From JAGLQA01 sp023135565 (GTDB taxonomy: Bacteria; Acidobacteriota; Aminicenantia; UBA2199): a stretch of 43,880 bases of DNA. The stretch spans positions 1 to 43,880 of the forward strand of contig DAOWCY010000036.1 of assembly GCA_030639305.1 (NCBI GenBank), read 5' to 3'. This document shows, piece by piece, positions 16,462 through 23,384 of this stretch (its first letter is position 1; every line of letters starts with the position of its first letter). Below the pieces are notes generated by a model, which had not been told where the DNA came from, ran no database searches, and worked only from the letters and a program-made list of their open reading frames with translations. The translations under genes were made by a program, and so were the position numbers.

Positions 16462-16640
16462 TTGCCTCCGGCGGCCCTGCCGGGGGCCAAACTTTTGTAA
16501 AAGTTTGATCAAAACTTCTTATGATTTAAAATCAAAAGCGCTCACACGCTGCGAAACGGCTCATAGGCTCCCCACGCAGTGGGGTTGAGAAGCAAAAGCG
16601 CTCACCCGCTGCGAAGCAACTTATAAGCTGCCCACGCCGC
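16462..16640 (-). repeat. Composite dispersed repeat, minus orientation
   Basis: Reading the plus strand: TTGCCTCCGGCGGCCCTGCC, GGGGGCCAAACTTTTGTAAA, then AAGCGCTCACACGCTGCG and a second AAGCGCTCACCCGCTGCG. It also contains CCCCACGCAGTGGGG. It occupies most of the 380-bp gap between the TPR gene and 16797; nothing else gene-like is seen there. Confidence 0.75.
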
Positions 16641-16761
16641 ACCTCCCGGAATTTTACTCTTTCTCTAAGTATTCGCGGATCAGGCTCTTGTTCTCGATCT
16701 TTAAATCCTGGTAAAAACCCATCACCGCGTGACGCAGGAAAGGAAAACATCTTTTTAGTTG

Positions 16762-16790
16762 TTGAGAAATTTCCTGTTTTATGGTAGGAT
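16762..16790 (+). promoter_or_regulatory. Promoter of the MNT/HEPN module (leaderless)
   Basis: TTGAGA (16762-16767), 17-nt spacer, TAGGAT (16785-16790), 6 nt to an ATG at 16797 that opens a 22-codon ORF. Confidence 0.55.
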
Positions 16791-16796
16791 TTATAC

Positions 16797-16865
16797 ATGG
16801 AAAAAAGCAGCGTTTTATTTTTTAAGAAAGCCGGTTTGTTCCAGGGGGCCGGTAATGAAAAATAA
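16797..16865 (+). CDS. 22-residue upstream ORF overlapping the nucleotidyltransferase start
   Basis: The ATG sits where transcription should begin. The peptide is MEKSSVLFFKKAGLFQGAGN plus EK, ending at a TAA 8 nt past the ATG of the next gene, which lies in another frame. The likely role is to load ribosomes on a leaderless mRNA and hand them to the downstream AGGGGG ribosome site. Whether the peptide itself matters is unknown. Confidence 0.45.
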   Translation: MEKSSVLFFKKAGLFQGAGNEK

Positions 16866-17172
16866 AGCCGGAAATGTCTTTTTATTGGATGAACTGCTGG
16901 CTATCCTAAGCAGCAGGAAAAAACCCCTTTTTGAAAAATTCGGAGCCGTCGATGTGGCTGTTTTCGGCTCTTATGCCATAGAAGAACAGGAACCAACAAG
17001 CGATGTTGACATTTTCGTAGAATTAAAAAAGGAATTCAAGACCTTCGATAATTACATGGACCTTAAGTTTTTTCTTGAAGAACTTCTAAATAAAAAGGTA
17101 GACCTGGTAACCAAAGAAGCGATCAGGGCTGAGATTCAACCGAGAGTTTTTATGGAAGCAGTGCATGTCTAA
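16855..17172 (+). CDS. MNT-type minimal nucleotidyltransferase (antitoxin of a HEPN/MNT module)
   Basis: A 105-residue MNT domain with the DNA polymerase beta-type motif VAVFGSYAIEEQEPTSDVDI (GSxA...SDVDI) and a later VDLVT acidic strand. In HEPN/MNT toxin-antitoxin pairs this protein adenylylates or AMPylates the HEPN toxin. The ATG at 16855 follows AGGGGG; longer frames from 16759 cross the promoter and are rejected. It overlaps the HEPN remnant by 8 nt. Confidence 0.85.
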   Translation: MKNKAGNVFLLDELLAILSSRKKPLFEKFGAVDVAVFGSYAIEEQEPTSDVDIFVELKKEFKTFDNYMDLKFFLEELLNKKVDLVTKEAIRAEIQPRVFMEAVHV

Positions 17173-17308
17173 ACGAGAGTGGGATATTGTTATCCACGAT
17201 TATTTTGGCATTGATGAAGATATAATATGGGATGTGGTCCGGAATAAAATTCCTGAGCTTAAAAATGAAATTACGACCATTATAAAGGCTGTTTTCTCTG
17301 AGGAGTAA
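17165..17308 (+). pseudogene. HEPN (DUF86-like) toxin with a large internal deletion
   Basis: The ATG at 17165 overlaps the MNT stop, as in intact modules, but the product has only 47 residues instead of about 110-140. It starts MSKREWDIVIHDYFGIDEDI and ends with IIWDVVRNKIPELKNEITTI plus a short tail. The second half matches the end of DUF86 HEPN proteins (usual R-x4-H-x-YFGID), joined straight to a start MSKR. Where the family's catalytic Arg would be, four residues from the His side, there is Trp. The helices ahead of the motif are gone, so the toxin is probably inactive while its antitoxin remains. Confidence 0.65.
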
Positions 17309-17353
17309 GCAAGCTGCCAGGCATCCTACTCTTTGCTGCGAATAAGGAGTCTA

Positions 17354-18985
17354 ATGAAATTTATTTCGATATTTAACGATGTGTTAGGGCCGGTGATGCG
17401 CGGCCCTTCCAGTTCGCATACTGCCGGGTCTTATCATATCGGCACTATGGTGCGCTCGTTAATGGAAAACCACATATCAGGCATCACGTTTACTTTCGAT
17501 CCCAATGGTTCTTACGGGCGGGTGTACCGCCAGCAGGGAGTTGACCTGGCTTTTGCCGCCGGGATAATGGGCTGGAAATTAACGGACGAAAGATTTTTCA
17601 AAGCCTTAGAAATCGCCGCGCAGCAGGGCCTGGAGATACAGTTCCGGGTCGCCCCCCTGCCCAACGCGGACCATCCCAACTCGGTGCAGATCGACGCTGT
17701 TTCGCCCAGCGGCGAAAAGCTTTCCGCTGAGGCCAAATCCATAGGCGGCGGCATGATTCTTTTCACCCGCTTAGATAATTGGGAAGTGGAGTTAACCGGC
17801 AAAGCCTATGAATGCGTCGTGGTTTGCGAAACAGAAGCCGAAACGAAAGTCAAAGAACTTTTGCTTGACGTTGACGACGCGGTCTCCCACCCCCGGGAAA
17901 CAGGTTTAAACAAAAGTTTTTTGGGGGGTCAAGGGGGGCGATTTTTCAAAAAAGCCCCCCTTGCCGCCGGAGGCAAAAAATTAGTATTTATATTGCAGCG
18001 GTGTTCTCCCTTACCTCCCGGTTTGGCGGAGCAGGTGCGGGGGCTGCCCGGCGTCGAACATTTTTGGGTTTCAGCGCCCGTCTATTATGTCCGCAAAGGC
18101 GATTCTCTTTTTGCCGGTGCTGCTGAAATGATAGCTTATGCCGAAGCGCAAGGTTGTTCGTTAGGCCGGGCCGCCTTAGACTATGAAGCCCAATTGCTGG
18201 GTCTGAGCCGGGAAGAAGCATTAAAAGAGATGACCCGCCGTTTCGGGATTATGCAGGAGAGCGTCGCCGCCGGGCTTGACAAAAAACAGGTCAACATGCA
18301 GTTATTAGCACCCACAGCCGGGAAGATTTTCAAAGCCGAAGCCGAAGGCAAGTTGGCCGTAGGCGGGCTGCACACCCGGGCCGCCGCTCGCGCTGCGGCG
18401 GTGATGCACATCAATAACAGCATGGGAATAGTTTGCGCAGCTCCTACAGGCGGTTCAGCCGGTGTGATTCCCGGTGTGATAGTCACCCTCGTGGAGGAGA
18501 AAAAATTAAGTGCCGAACAAACGGCCTTAGCGCTTTTTGCCGCCTCTGCCGTAGGACTAATCGTGGCCCGGCGGGCTACTTTTGCCGCCGAAGTAGCCGG
18601 CTGCCAGGTAGAGATCGGCGCAGCCGGGGCCATGGCAGCAGCAGCGGTGGTAGAGATTGCCGCAGGCAGTGCGGCGCAGGCAGCCGATGCCGCGGCTATT
18701 GCTTTCCAGGACACCATGGGTTCGGTGTGCGATTTAGTACAGGGCATGTGCGAAATTCCCTGCCATACCCGGAATGCGGTGGCCGCGTCCAGTGCTTTTG
18801 TCCGCGCGGATTTGATTTTGGGCGGTTATGTGAATCCTATTCCCCTGGACGAAACCATCGACGCAGTGTATGCCGTAGGCAAAATGCTGCCTGCGGAACT
18901 CAGGTGTACTGCTTTAGGCGGATTGGCGGTCACGCCCTCAGCACAAGAAATGAGCCTTCGGGAGTGCGGCGCGGGGAGCCTATAA
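17354..18985 (+). CDS. sdaA: L-serine dehydratase, iron-sulfur dependent (fused beta-alpha)
   Basis: Deaminates L-serine to pyruvate and ammonia with an oxygen-labile 4Fe-4S cluster. The beta domain starts MKFISIFNDVLGPVMRGPSS with the SSHTAGS motif. The alpha domain holds APTGGSAGVIPGV, the cluster Cys residues in VCAAPTGG, AGCQVEIGAAG and VCDLVQGMCEIPCHTRN. AAGGAG precedes the ATG at 17354; an upstream in-frame ATG at 17333 lacks a ribosome site. About residues 186-208 are encoded by an in-frame copy of the dispersed repeat (KSFLGGQGGRFFKKAPLAAG) between the beta and alpha domains. The last residues run into another repeat copy. Possibly a separate transcript from the MNT module. Confidence 0.92.
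   Translation: MKFISIFNDVLGPVMRGPSSSHTAGSYHIGTMVRSLMENHISGITFTFDPNGSYGRVYRQQGVDLAFAAGIMGWKLTDERFFKALEIAAQQGLEIQFRVAPLPNADHPNSVQIDAVSPSGEKLSAEAKSIGGGMILFTRLDNWEVELTGKAYECVVVCETEAETKVKELLLDVDDAVSHPRETGLNKSFLGGQGGRFFKKAPLAAGGKKLVFILQRCSPLPPGLAEQVRGLPGVEHFWVSAPVYYVRKGDSLFAGAAEMIAYAEAQGCSLGRAALDYEAQLLGLSREEALKEMTRRFGIMQESVAAGLDKKQVNMQLLAPTAGKIFKAEAEGKLAVGGLHTRAAARAAAVMHINNSMGIVCAAPTGGSAGVIPGVIVTLVEEKKLSAEQTALALFAASAVGLIVARRATFAAEVAGCQVEIGAAGAMAAAAVVEIAAGSAAQAADAAAIAFQDTMGSVCDLVQGMCEIPCHTRNAVAASSAFVRADLILGGYVNPIPLDETIDAVYAVGKMLPAELRCTALGGLAVTPSAQEMSLRECGAGSL
17911..17976 (+). repeat. Dispersed hairpin repeat inserted in frame in sdaA
   Basis: CAAAAGTTTTTTGGGGGGTC, stem CAAGGGGGGC / GCCCCCCTTG around GATTTTTCAAAAAA, then CCGCCGGAGGCAA. 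It encodes KSFLGGQGGRFFKKAPLAAG and a Gly-Lys, without a stop, and lies at the junction of the two enzyme domains. Confidence 0.8.
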
Positions 18986-19151
18986 GCTGCTTCGCAGCCC
19001 CGTACGGACGGGGGAGCCTATAAGCTGCTTCGCAGCCCCGTACGGACGGGGAGCCGATAAGCTGCTTCGCAGCAGGAGCGCTTCTAAATTATCAGAAGTT
19101 TTGATCAAACTTTTTCAAAAGTTTGGCCCCCGGCAGGGCCACCGGAGGTAA
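18976..19151 (+). repeat. Composite dispersed repeat with tandem 38-bp units
   Basis: About 2.7 tandem units of roughly 38 bp (GAGCCTATAAGCTGCTTCGC, AGCCCCGTACGGACGGGG) at 18976-19075. Each holds the hairpin GCTGC-TTC-GCAGC. They are followed by the AAGTTTTGATCAAAC hairpin and CCCCCGGCAGGGCCACCGGA GG. It fills the gap between sdaA and the next gene. Confidence 0.8.
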
Positions 19152-19185
19152 TAGGCTGGGGCTGAACGCTGTAATGGGAGTAAAA

Positions 19186-20154
19186 ATGTTATGCATAAGT
19201 GAGAAAGAAATTTTAGAAGTCGTCAATCTTAAGGACATCATGACTGCTGTAAAAAACGCCATGCTCCTGTACGAAAGAAAAGAATTCAAAATGCCCAAAC
19301 GAATGCATGCGGATTACCGGGGCAACACCCTGCTGCTGATGCCCTGTTTTACAAAGGAGAAGTTTGCCACCAAGCTGGTCTCTCTTTTTCCCGGCAATGC
19401 GGAGCAAGACCTGCCGGTACTGATGGGCACAGTGATCTTGAACGACGGTCAAACCGGCAGGCCCCTGGCTCTGATGAACGGGGCGAAGCTGACGGCTTTA
19501 AGAACCGGCGCCGTGGGAGGCATGGCGGTGTACTCTCTTACTCCGCCCGGTATCAAAACTGTAGGCATCGTAGGAGCCGGGGTACAGGGGTTTCACCAGG
19601 CTCTTTTTGCCTGCCGGGTGCGGGGCATTTCCCGGGTTTTCGTATATGATGCGCTGCCCCAAAGAGTCGATCATGTTATGCAGGAGTTGGCGGACTTTTT
19701 GATGGGAGTCAAGATATACCGCGCTTTTTCGGTAGAGGATTTGGTCCGGGAATCGGAACTCATTATCACTGCCACCAATGCGGAGCAGCCGGTTTTGCCG
19801 GACGACACAGAACTGCTGCGGGGTAAGCATTTTATCGGCATCGGCTCTTACAAGCCGGAGATGCGGGAATTCCCCGCCGCTTTGTTTAAGTTAGTGGACG
19901 AAATGTATGTAGACACGTTTCATGCCAAAGAGGAAAGCGGCGACCTGATCGACCCGCTGCGAAACGGTTGGATCGAGGAGCGCCAGGTGCGTACTTTAGG
20001 GCAGTTGATGCTGTCGCAAGAAAAACAAGCGCCGGTGCCGGGGCGGACTACTTTGTTCAAATCCGTAGGCATGGCTCTTTTCGATCTGCTGGTGGCGGAC
20101 ATGGTTTACCGCGGCGCGGTGAAGAAGGGCGTAGGCACACAGGTTGAACTATAA
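19186..20154 (+). CDS. Ornithine cyclodeaminase/mu-crystallin family reductase, probably pyrroline-2-carboxylate reductase
   Basis: A 322-residue enzyme with family motifs RMHADYRGNTLLLMPCF, FATKLVSLFPGN, GAKLTALRTGAVGGMA and a Rossmann NAD(P)-binding loop VGIVGAGVQGFHQ. The family includes ornithine cyclodeaminase, alanine dehydrogenase and delta1-pyrroline-2-carboxylate reductase (LhpI). The next gene makes exactly that pyrroline from trans-3-hydroxyproline, so reduction to L-proline is the most likely reaction. ATG 19186 has GGGAG 5 nt upstream; earlier in-frame codons are repeat sequence. Substrate is inferred from context only. Confidence 0.8.
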   Translation: MLCISEKEILEVVNLKDIMTAVKNAMLLYERKEFKMPKRMHADYRGNTLLLMPCFTKEKFATKLVSLFPGNAEQDLPVLMGTVILNDGQTGRPLALMNGAKLTALRTGAVGGMAVYSLTPPGIKTVGIVGAGVQGFHQALFACRVRGISRVFVYDALPQRVDHVMQELADFLMGVKIYRAFSVEDLVRESELIITATNAEQPVLPDDTELLRGKHFIGIGSYKPEMREFPAALFKLVDEMYVDTFHAKEESGDLIDPLRNGWIEERQVRTLGQLMLSQEKQAPVPGRTTLFKSVGMALFDLLVADMVYRGAVKKGVGTQVEL

Positions 20155-20179
20155 AACCCCGCGGCTCAGGGAGGCGCTT

Positions 20180-20231
20180 TTGCTTCTAAATAAACAAAAG
20201 TTTGGCCCCCGGCAGGGCCGCCGGAGGCAAG
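20180..20231 (+). repeat. Truncated dispersed repeat copy
   Basis: GCGCTTTTGCTTCTAAATAA, then CAAAAGTTTGGCCCCCGGCA, GGGCCGCCGGAGGCAAG. The 5' arm of the AAACTTTT hairpin is missing. Confidence 0.7.
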
Positions 20232-20246
20232 AACAGGAGAAAAAAA

Positions 20247-21281
20247 ATGTTAGAAAACTGGCAGTGGGCCCCGCCGGGTGATTGGCAGGTCGTCGAAACC
20301 ATCGACTTACACACCGGCGGAGAGCCGCTCAGGGTATTTACCCGCGGTTTGCCGGAGATCAAAGGAAAAACTATCCTGGAAAAGAGGCGATATTTCCGCG
20401 ACAATTATGATTTTATTCGCACCGGGACTATGTGGGAACCCAGGGGCCATGCCGACATGTACGGCGCTATTATTACGGAACCTACAACTGCGGACGGTGA
20501 TTTCGGGGTTATTTTTATGCACAATGAAGGCTGCAGCACCATGTGCGGGCACGGCATCATCGCCCTTACTACACTGGTCCTGGACAGCGGCATGATCCAA
20601 AAAGAGGGCGACAGGCCGGTAGTGAAAATCGACGCCGCGCCGGGCCGGATAACAGCCGTGGGCCATAGGGAAAAGGGCAAAGTCAAGTACATCTCTTTTC
20701 TCAATGTGCCTTCTTTTCTTTACAAGCAGGACCAGGTAGTGGACGTGCCCGGCATCGGCAAGGTAACTTTCGATATAGCTTTCGGCGGCGCGTTTTATGC
20801 TTTCTGTAATGCCGAAGACCTGGGCTTAGGCTTAGGAGCGGCGGATTACGACAGGTTGATCGACTATGGCAGGCGCATCAAATACGCGGTAATGGAGAAT
20901 TTCGAGATCGAGCATCCTTTTGAAGAAGATTTGGGCTTTTTGTACGGCACTATTTTCATCGGCCCGGCGCAAGACCCGGCATATCACAGCCGCAATGTAT
21001 GTATCTTTGCCGAAGGGGAAGTAGACCGTTCTCCAACCGGCACTGGAGTCAGCGCCCGGGCGGCCATTCATTTTGCCCGGGGCCAGTTGGCTGCCGGTCG
21101 ATCTATCACCATCGAAAGCATATTGGGCACCTGCATGGACGTAAAAGTAACTGAAACCACTACTTATGGCCCTTATGCCGCGGTGATCCCGGAAGTGACG
21201 GGCAGTGCTTTTATTACCGGCCGGAACAGTTTTTATTTCGATCCCGCCGATCCTTTAAAAGAAGGCTTCATCTTTCGTTAG
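20247..21281 (+). CDS. Proline racemase-family enzyme, probably trans-3-hydroxy-L-proline dehydratase
   Basis: A 344-residue member of the proline racemase superfamily. The catalytic Cys100 lies in GCSTMCGHG. The second catalytic position, Cys in proline racemase and 4-hydroxyproline epimerase, is Thr264 in VDRSPTGTGVSA. A Cys/Thr pair is the known signature of trans-3-hydroxy-L-proline dehydratases, which release water to give delta1-pyrroline-2-carboxylate. The preceding reductase gene fits the next step to L-proline. AGGAG precedes the ATG at 20247. A terminator follows. Confidence 0.85.
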   Translation: MLENWQWAPPGDWQVVETIDLHTGGEPLRVFTRGLPEIKGKTILEKRRYFRDNYDFIRTGTMWEPRGHADMYGAIITEPTTADGDFGVIFMHNEGCSTMCGHGIIALTTLVLDSGMIQKEGDRPVVKIDAAPGRITAVGHREKGKVKYISFLNVPSFLYKQDQVVDVPGIGKVTFDIAFGGAFYAFCNAEDLGLGLGAADYDRLIDYGRRIKYAVMENFEIEHPFEEDLGFLYGTIFIGPAQDPAYHSRNVCIFAEGEVDRSPTGTGVSARAAIHFARGQLAAGRSITIESILGTCMDVKVTETTTYGPYAAVIPEVTGSAFITGRNSFYFDPADPLKEGFIFR

Positions 21282-21297
21282 CTGATGCTGTACATGT

Positions 21298-21317
21298 GCC
21301 GCTTTCTTGCGGTTTTT
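21298..21317 (+). terminator. Intrinsic terminator after the hydroxyproline genes
   Basis: CCGC (21299-21302), loop TTTCTT, GCGG (21309-21312), then TTTTT. The stem is short but its place directly after the stop fits. Confidence 0.5.
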
Positions 21318-21321
21318 ATAA

Positions 21322-21350
21322 TTGACAAATTCTCCTCTTAAAACTATAAT
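21322..21350 (+). promoter_or_regulatory. Consensus promoter of the rpn gene (leaderless)
   Basis: TTGACA (21322-21327), 17-nt spacer, TATAAT (21345-21350), 6 nt to ATG at 21357. Both boxes are perfect matches to the sigma-70 consensus. Confidence 0.75.
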
Positions 21351-21356
21351 ATTAAT

Positions 21357-22295
21357 ATGAAAAGCGGACAAGAAAAAAAGAAAACCGAACACATTACCGC
21401 ACCGCACGATAAAGTTGTAAAAGCGTTCTTTAGCGAAATGGAAACAGCCAGGAGTTTTTTCCAGGAATATCTACCTGCTGAAATGACGAAAGACATGGAT
21501 TTTTCTTCTCTCAAATTCTTAAAAGACACATTCATTGATAAAAAACTCTCTGTTTATTTCTCAGACCTTTTGTTCCAGGTCAAGCTAAAAAACATCCCGG
21601 TTTTTATCTACTTGTTGATCGAGCATAAAAGCTGGCCGGAGCGTTTCACGGCATTTCAACTTCTGAAATACAAAGTGAAGATATGGGAACTATACCTAAA
21701 ACAGCAGGAAGGAGCAGGAACCCTGCCGGTGATTCTTCCCATTGTCATCTATCACGGCTATCGAGAATGGAATATCGACACCAGCTTTATTTCGTTATTT
21801 GATGACAACTTACCGGGATATGTGAAAGAGTATATCCCCGATTTTCGTTATTATTTACAGGATATTTCTCGTTTACCGGATGAAGAAATTAAAGGGGCTG
21901 TACTGTTACGAATTCTTTTGAAAACATTGAAATATATCTTTACGCCTGGATTAAATCACAGGCTGCCGGAGATATTTCAATTGTTTCATGAACTTAAAGA
22001 TAAGAATAAAGGCACCGAATTCCTTGAGGTTTTGTTAAGATACCTGACCAACAGCGCACGTAACTTAACAGATGAGGAACTTAAGGAATCGGTAACAAAA
22101 GTCATCATCGAAGGAGGTGATCTTATGTCCACTATTGCAGAAAAATGGGTGGAAAAAGGTAAATGGGACGTTGTAAAGAACTCTCTAAAAGAAGGTTTAC
22201 CTATAGACACAATAAAGAAAATTACCGGTTTTCCAGTGGAAAAAATAAATAGGGTGAAAGAGGAAATGTCGAGGAGCCGGGAGTACCGGACATAA
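21357..22295 (+). CDS. Rpn family recombination-promoting nuclease / YhgA-like transposase
   Basis: A 312-residue member of PF04754 (transposase_31/Rpn). N-terminal TAPHDKVVKAFFSEMETARS is the family opening. The PD-(D/E)XK site is FSDLLFQVK followed by FIYLLIEHKS. Rpn proteins are DNA nucleases implicated in RecA-independent recombination and phage defence, and some carry an in-frame internal start whose short product neutralises the toxin. Here residues 252-256 (the EGGDL codons) double as a perfect ribosome site before an internal ATG (22125). The C-terminus ends exactly at the start of a duplicated 101-bp segment. Confidence 0.85.
   Translation: MKSGQEKKKTEHITAPHDKVVKAFFSEMETARSFFQEYLPAEMTKDMDFSSLKFLKDTFIDKKLSVYFSDLLFQVKLKNIPVFIYLLIEHKSWPERFTAFQLLKYKVKIWELYLKQQEGAGTLPVILPIVIYHGYREWNIDTSFISLFDDNLPGYVKEYIPDFRYYLQDISRLPDEEIKGAVLLRILLKTLKYIFTPGLNHRLPEIFQLFHELKDKNKGTEFLEVLLRYLTNSARNLTDEELKESVTKVIIEGGDLMSTIAEKWVEKGKWDVVKNSLKEGLPIDTIKKITGFPVEKINRVKEEMSRSREYRT
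22061..22161 (+). repeat. 101-bp direct repeat, copy 1 (inside rpn)
   Basis: Identical to 22293-22393 at every position I compared, offset 232 bp. It covers the end of the conserved rpn region, the AAGGAGGTGATC ribosome site and the internal ATG. The two copies then diverge into different tails. Confidence 0.9.
22125..22295 (+). CDS. Internal start within rpn: putative short form (antitoxin-like)
   Basis: ATG at 22125 in the rpn frame, 56 residues, MSTIAEKWVEKGKWDVVKNS and so on. AAGGAGGTGATC (22111-22122) is the exact complement of the typical 16S rRNA 3' end, with ideal 7-nt spacing from GGAGG. In E. coli such intragenic RpnS products inhibit the full-length nuclease. Expression here is inferred. 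Confidence 0.6.
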   Translation: MSTIAEKWVEKGKWDVVKNSLKEGLPIDTIKKITGFPVEKINRVKEEMSRSREYRT

Positions 22296-22393
22296 CTTAA
22301 CAGATGAGGAACTTAAGGAATCGGTAACAAAAGTCATCATCGAAGGAGGTGATCTTATGTCCACTATTGCAGAAAAATGGGTGGAAAAAGGTA
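22293..22393 (+). repeat. 101-bp direct repeat, copy 2 (after rpn)
   Basis: Second copy of the segment at 22061-22161, starting at the last base of the rpn reading frame. It keeps the same ribosome site (22343-22354). Confidence 0.9.
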
Positions 22394-22527
22394 TAGAAAA
22401 GGGTATGGAAAAAGAAAAGATCGAAATTGCAAAAAGATTAATCAAACGAGGTATCGATCAAGCTGTCATCTCAGAATCGACCGGCCTCTCCCCGAAAGAA
22501 ATTAAAAGGTTAGCAGTACAATATTAA
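22357..22527 (+). CDS. Second Rpn short form with an alternative C-terminal tail
   Basis: A free-standing 56-residue ORF with the same start and ribosome site as the internal form (MSTIAEKWVEKG), but a different tail: IEKGMEKEKIEIAKRLIKRG and then a helix-turn-helix-like ISESTGLSPKEIKRL. This charged tail is typical of Rpn C-termini, so it may be the ancestral end displaced by the duplication. Made alone it has no nuclease domain and could act as an inhibitor. Confidence 0.6.
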   Translation: MSTIAEKWVEKGIEKGMEKEKIEIAKRLIKRGIDQAVISESTGLSPKEIKRLAVQY

Positions 22528-22595
22528 ATAGATAACCGGTGTGAGGCGTTTTATGCTTGCTCCACAATCCGGACGAACCGAAAATGTAAATTTTT

Positions 22596-22817
22596 TTATC
22601 TTGCATCATATTTTTGATCGTTTGCTCTCGATTTTAGCAGCTTTTCGGTCAGCCTTTCACCTTTCCCTGAGCCTCTCAATAATTTCCCGGCCCTTTTAGG
22701 ATCGATTTTTTCCACCTGGTTCGGGAAAATTACCAGGACTTCGGTTTTCCCTGTCGCTTTTATAGGTTCAATCGGTTTTATATCGTGCCCGTCGAATAAA
22801 GCTCTAACTACCTGCAT
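22596..22817 (-). CDS. AF2212/DUF104-like small antitoxin, no partner seen
   Basis: A 73-residue protein that begins MQVVRALFDGHDIKPIEPIK and continues KTEVLVIFP, resembling AF2212-like (DUF104) antitoxins, which pair with PIN toxins. GAAGGAGG and a good promoter precede it. The 68 bp downstream on the minus strand are too short for a toxin, so it stands alone here. Confidence 0.65.
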   Translation of the reverse strand: MQVVRALFDGHDIKPIEPIKATGKTEVLVIFPNQVEKIDPKRAGKLLRGSGKGERLTEKLLKSRANDQKYDAR

Positions 22818-22846
22818 TTATTTTGCCTCCTTCAATCTACGCTATC

Positions 22847-22875
22847 ATGATAATACTTGTTTTAAAATTTGTCAA
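22847..22875 (-). promoter_or_regulatory. Promoter of the DUF104-like gene
   Basis: Minus strand: TTGACA (22875-22870), 17-nt spacer, TATCAT (22852-22847), then a leader of about 28 nt with GAAGGAGG. Confidence 0.6.
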
Positions 22876-22994
22876 TATTACTTTGAAAGTCTTCCTGGAA
22901 TTTATTTTATTTAATTGGGTACTGGGGGTGGAAAAGACAGCTTTCGGTTTTCAAGTATCGTAAAGGCGCTTGTTTCTTACGGGAAGGGGTGTAA

Positions 22995-23186
22995 TTATCG
23001 AACAGTTAGATAAACGGGCTGGCTCTCTTTGTTTTCTGAATCTATCGAAGTAAGCGCGTAGGAGTAAACTATATCTTTGTCCACCGGGCGGTGGCGGTAC
23101 TCAGAAGTTCCGGGTTCCAATTCAGCCAACAAAAACAATACCATCACAAAAAAAATAAGTTTTCTAATCATTTTATTTACGTTCAT
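22995..23186 (-). CDS. Small exported protein, unknown
   Basis: Up to 63 residues. From the second Met (23171) it reads MIRKLIFFVMVLFLLAELEP, a plausible signal peptide or anchor, then about 35 polar residues ending QPVYLTVR. I recognise no family. No Shine-Dalgarno sequence is evident before either ATG. A TTGCAA-17-TAAAAT pair lies directly in front of the first ATG. Could be spurious. Confidence 0.4.
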   Translation of the reverse strand: MNVNKMIRKLIFFVMVLFLLAELEPGTSEYRHRPVDKDIVYSYALTSIDSENKESQPVYLTVR

Positions 23187-23241
23187 ATTTTAAGGAAAAA
23201 AATTTTCTTTTGCAACCCTCCATGCAGGGAGAATTTAGTTG

Positions 23242-23270
23242 TTGACTTTTGGTTTAGATTTGTGTATAGT
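23242..23270 (+). promoter_or_regulatory. Promoter of the Cache/channel-like gene
   Basis: TTGACT (23242-23247), 17-nt spacer, TATAGT (23265-23270). A leader of about 108 nt precedes the gene at 23385; no riboswitch fold is obvious in it. Confidence 0.55.
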
Positions 23271-23384
23271 ACGGGGCAGAGGTAACCACTGTGCGAAAGA
23301 ACAAAATTAGCCGGCATTACCGCCTTGACGACTTATCTTTTACTACAATAACAGCAAACATAATGTGGTTACGGAGGGCAAAAA

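Noticed and set aside
17333..17353. Upstream start for sdaA (MLRIRSL)
   Set aside because: No ribosome site, while AAGGAG precedes the ATG at 17354 and the family starts with MKFISIF.
18181..18747. 188-codon frame antisense to sdaA
   Set aside because: Ala-rich shadow of the GC-rich coding strand; no start signals.
19123..19185. N-terminal extension of the reductase (MAPGRATGG...)
   Set aside because: It is translated repeat DNA; the ATG at 19186 has a proper ribosome site. The same holds for 20202-20246.
20202..21281. Proline racemase as the function of the 344-residue enzyme
   Set aside because: The second catalytic Cys is replaced by Thr, which points to dehydration of trans-3-hydroxyproline instead.
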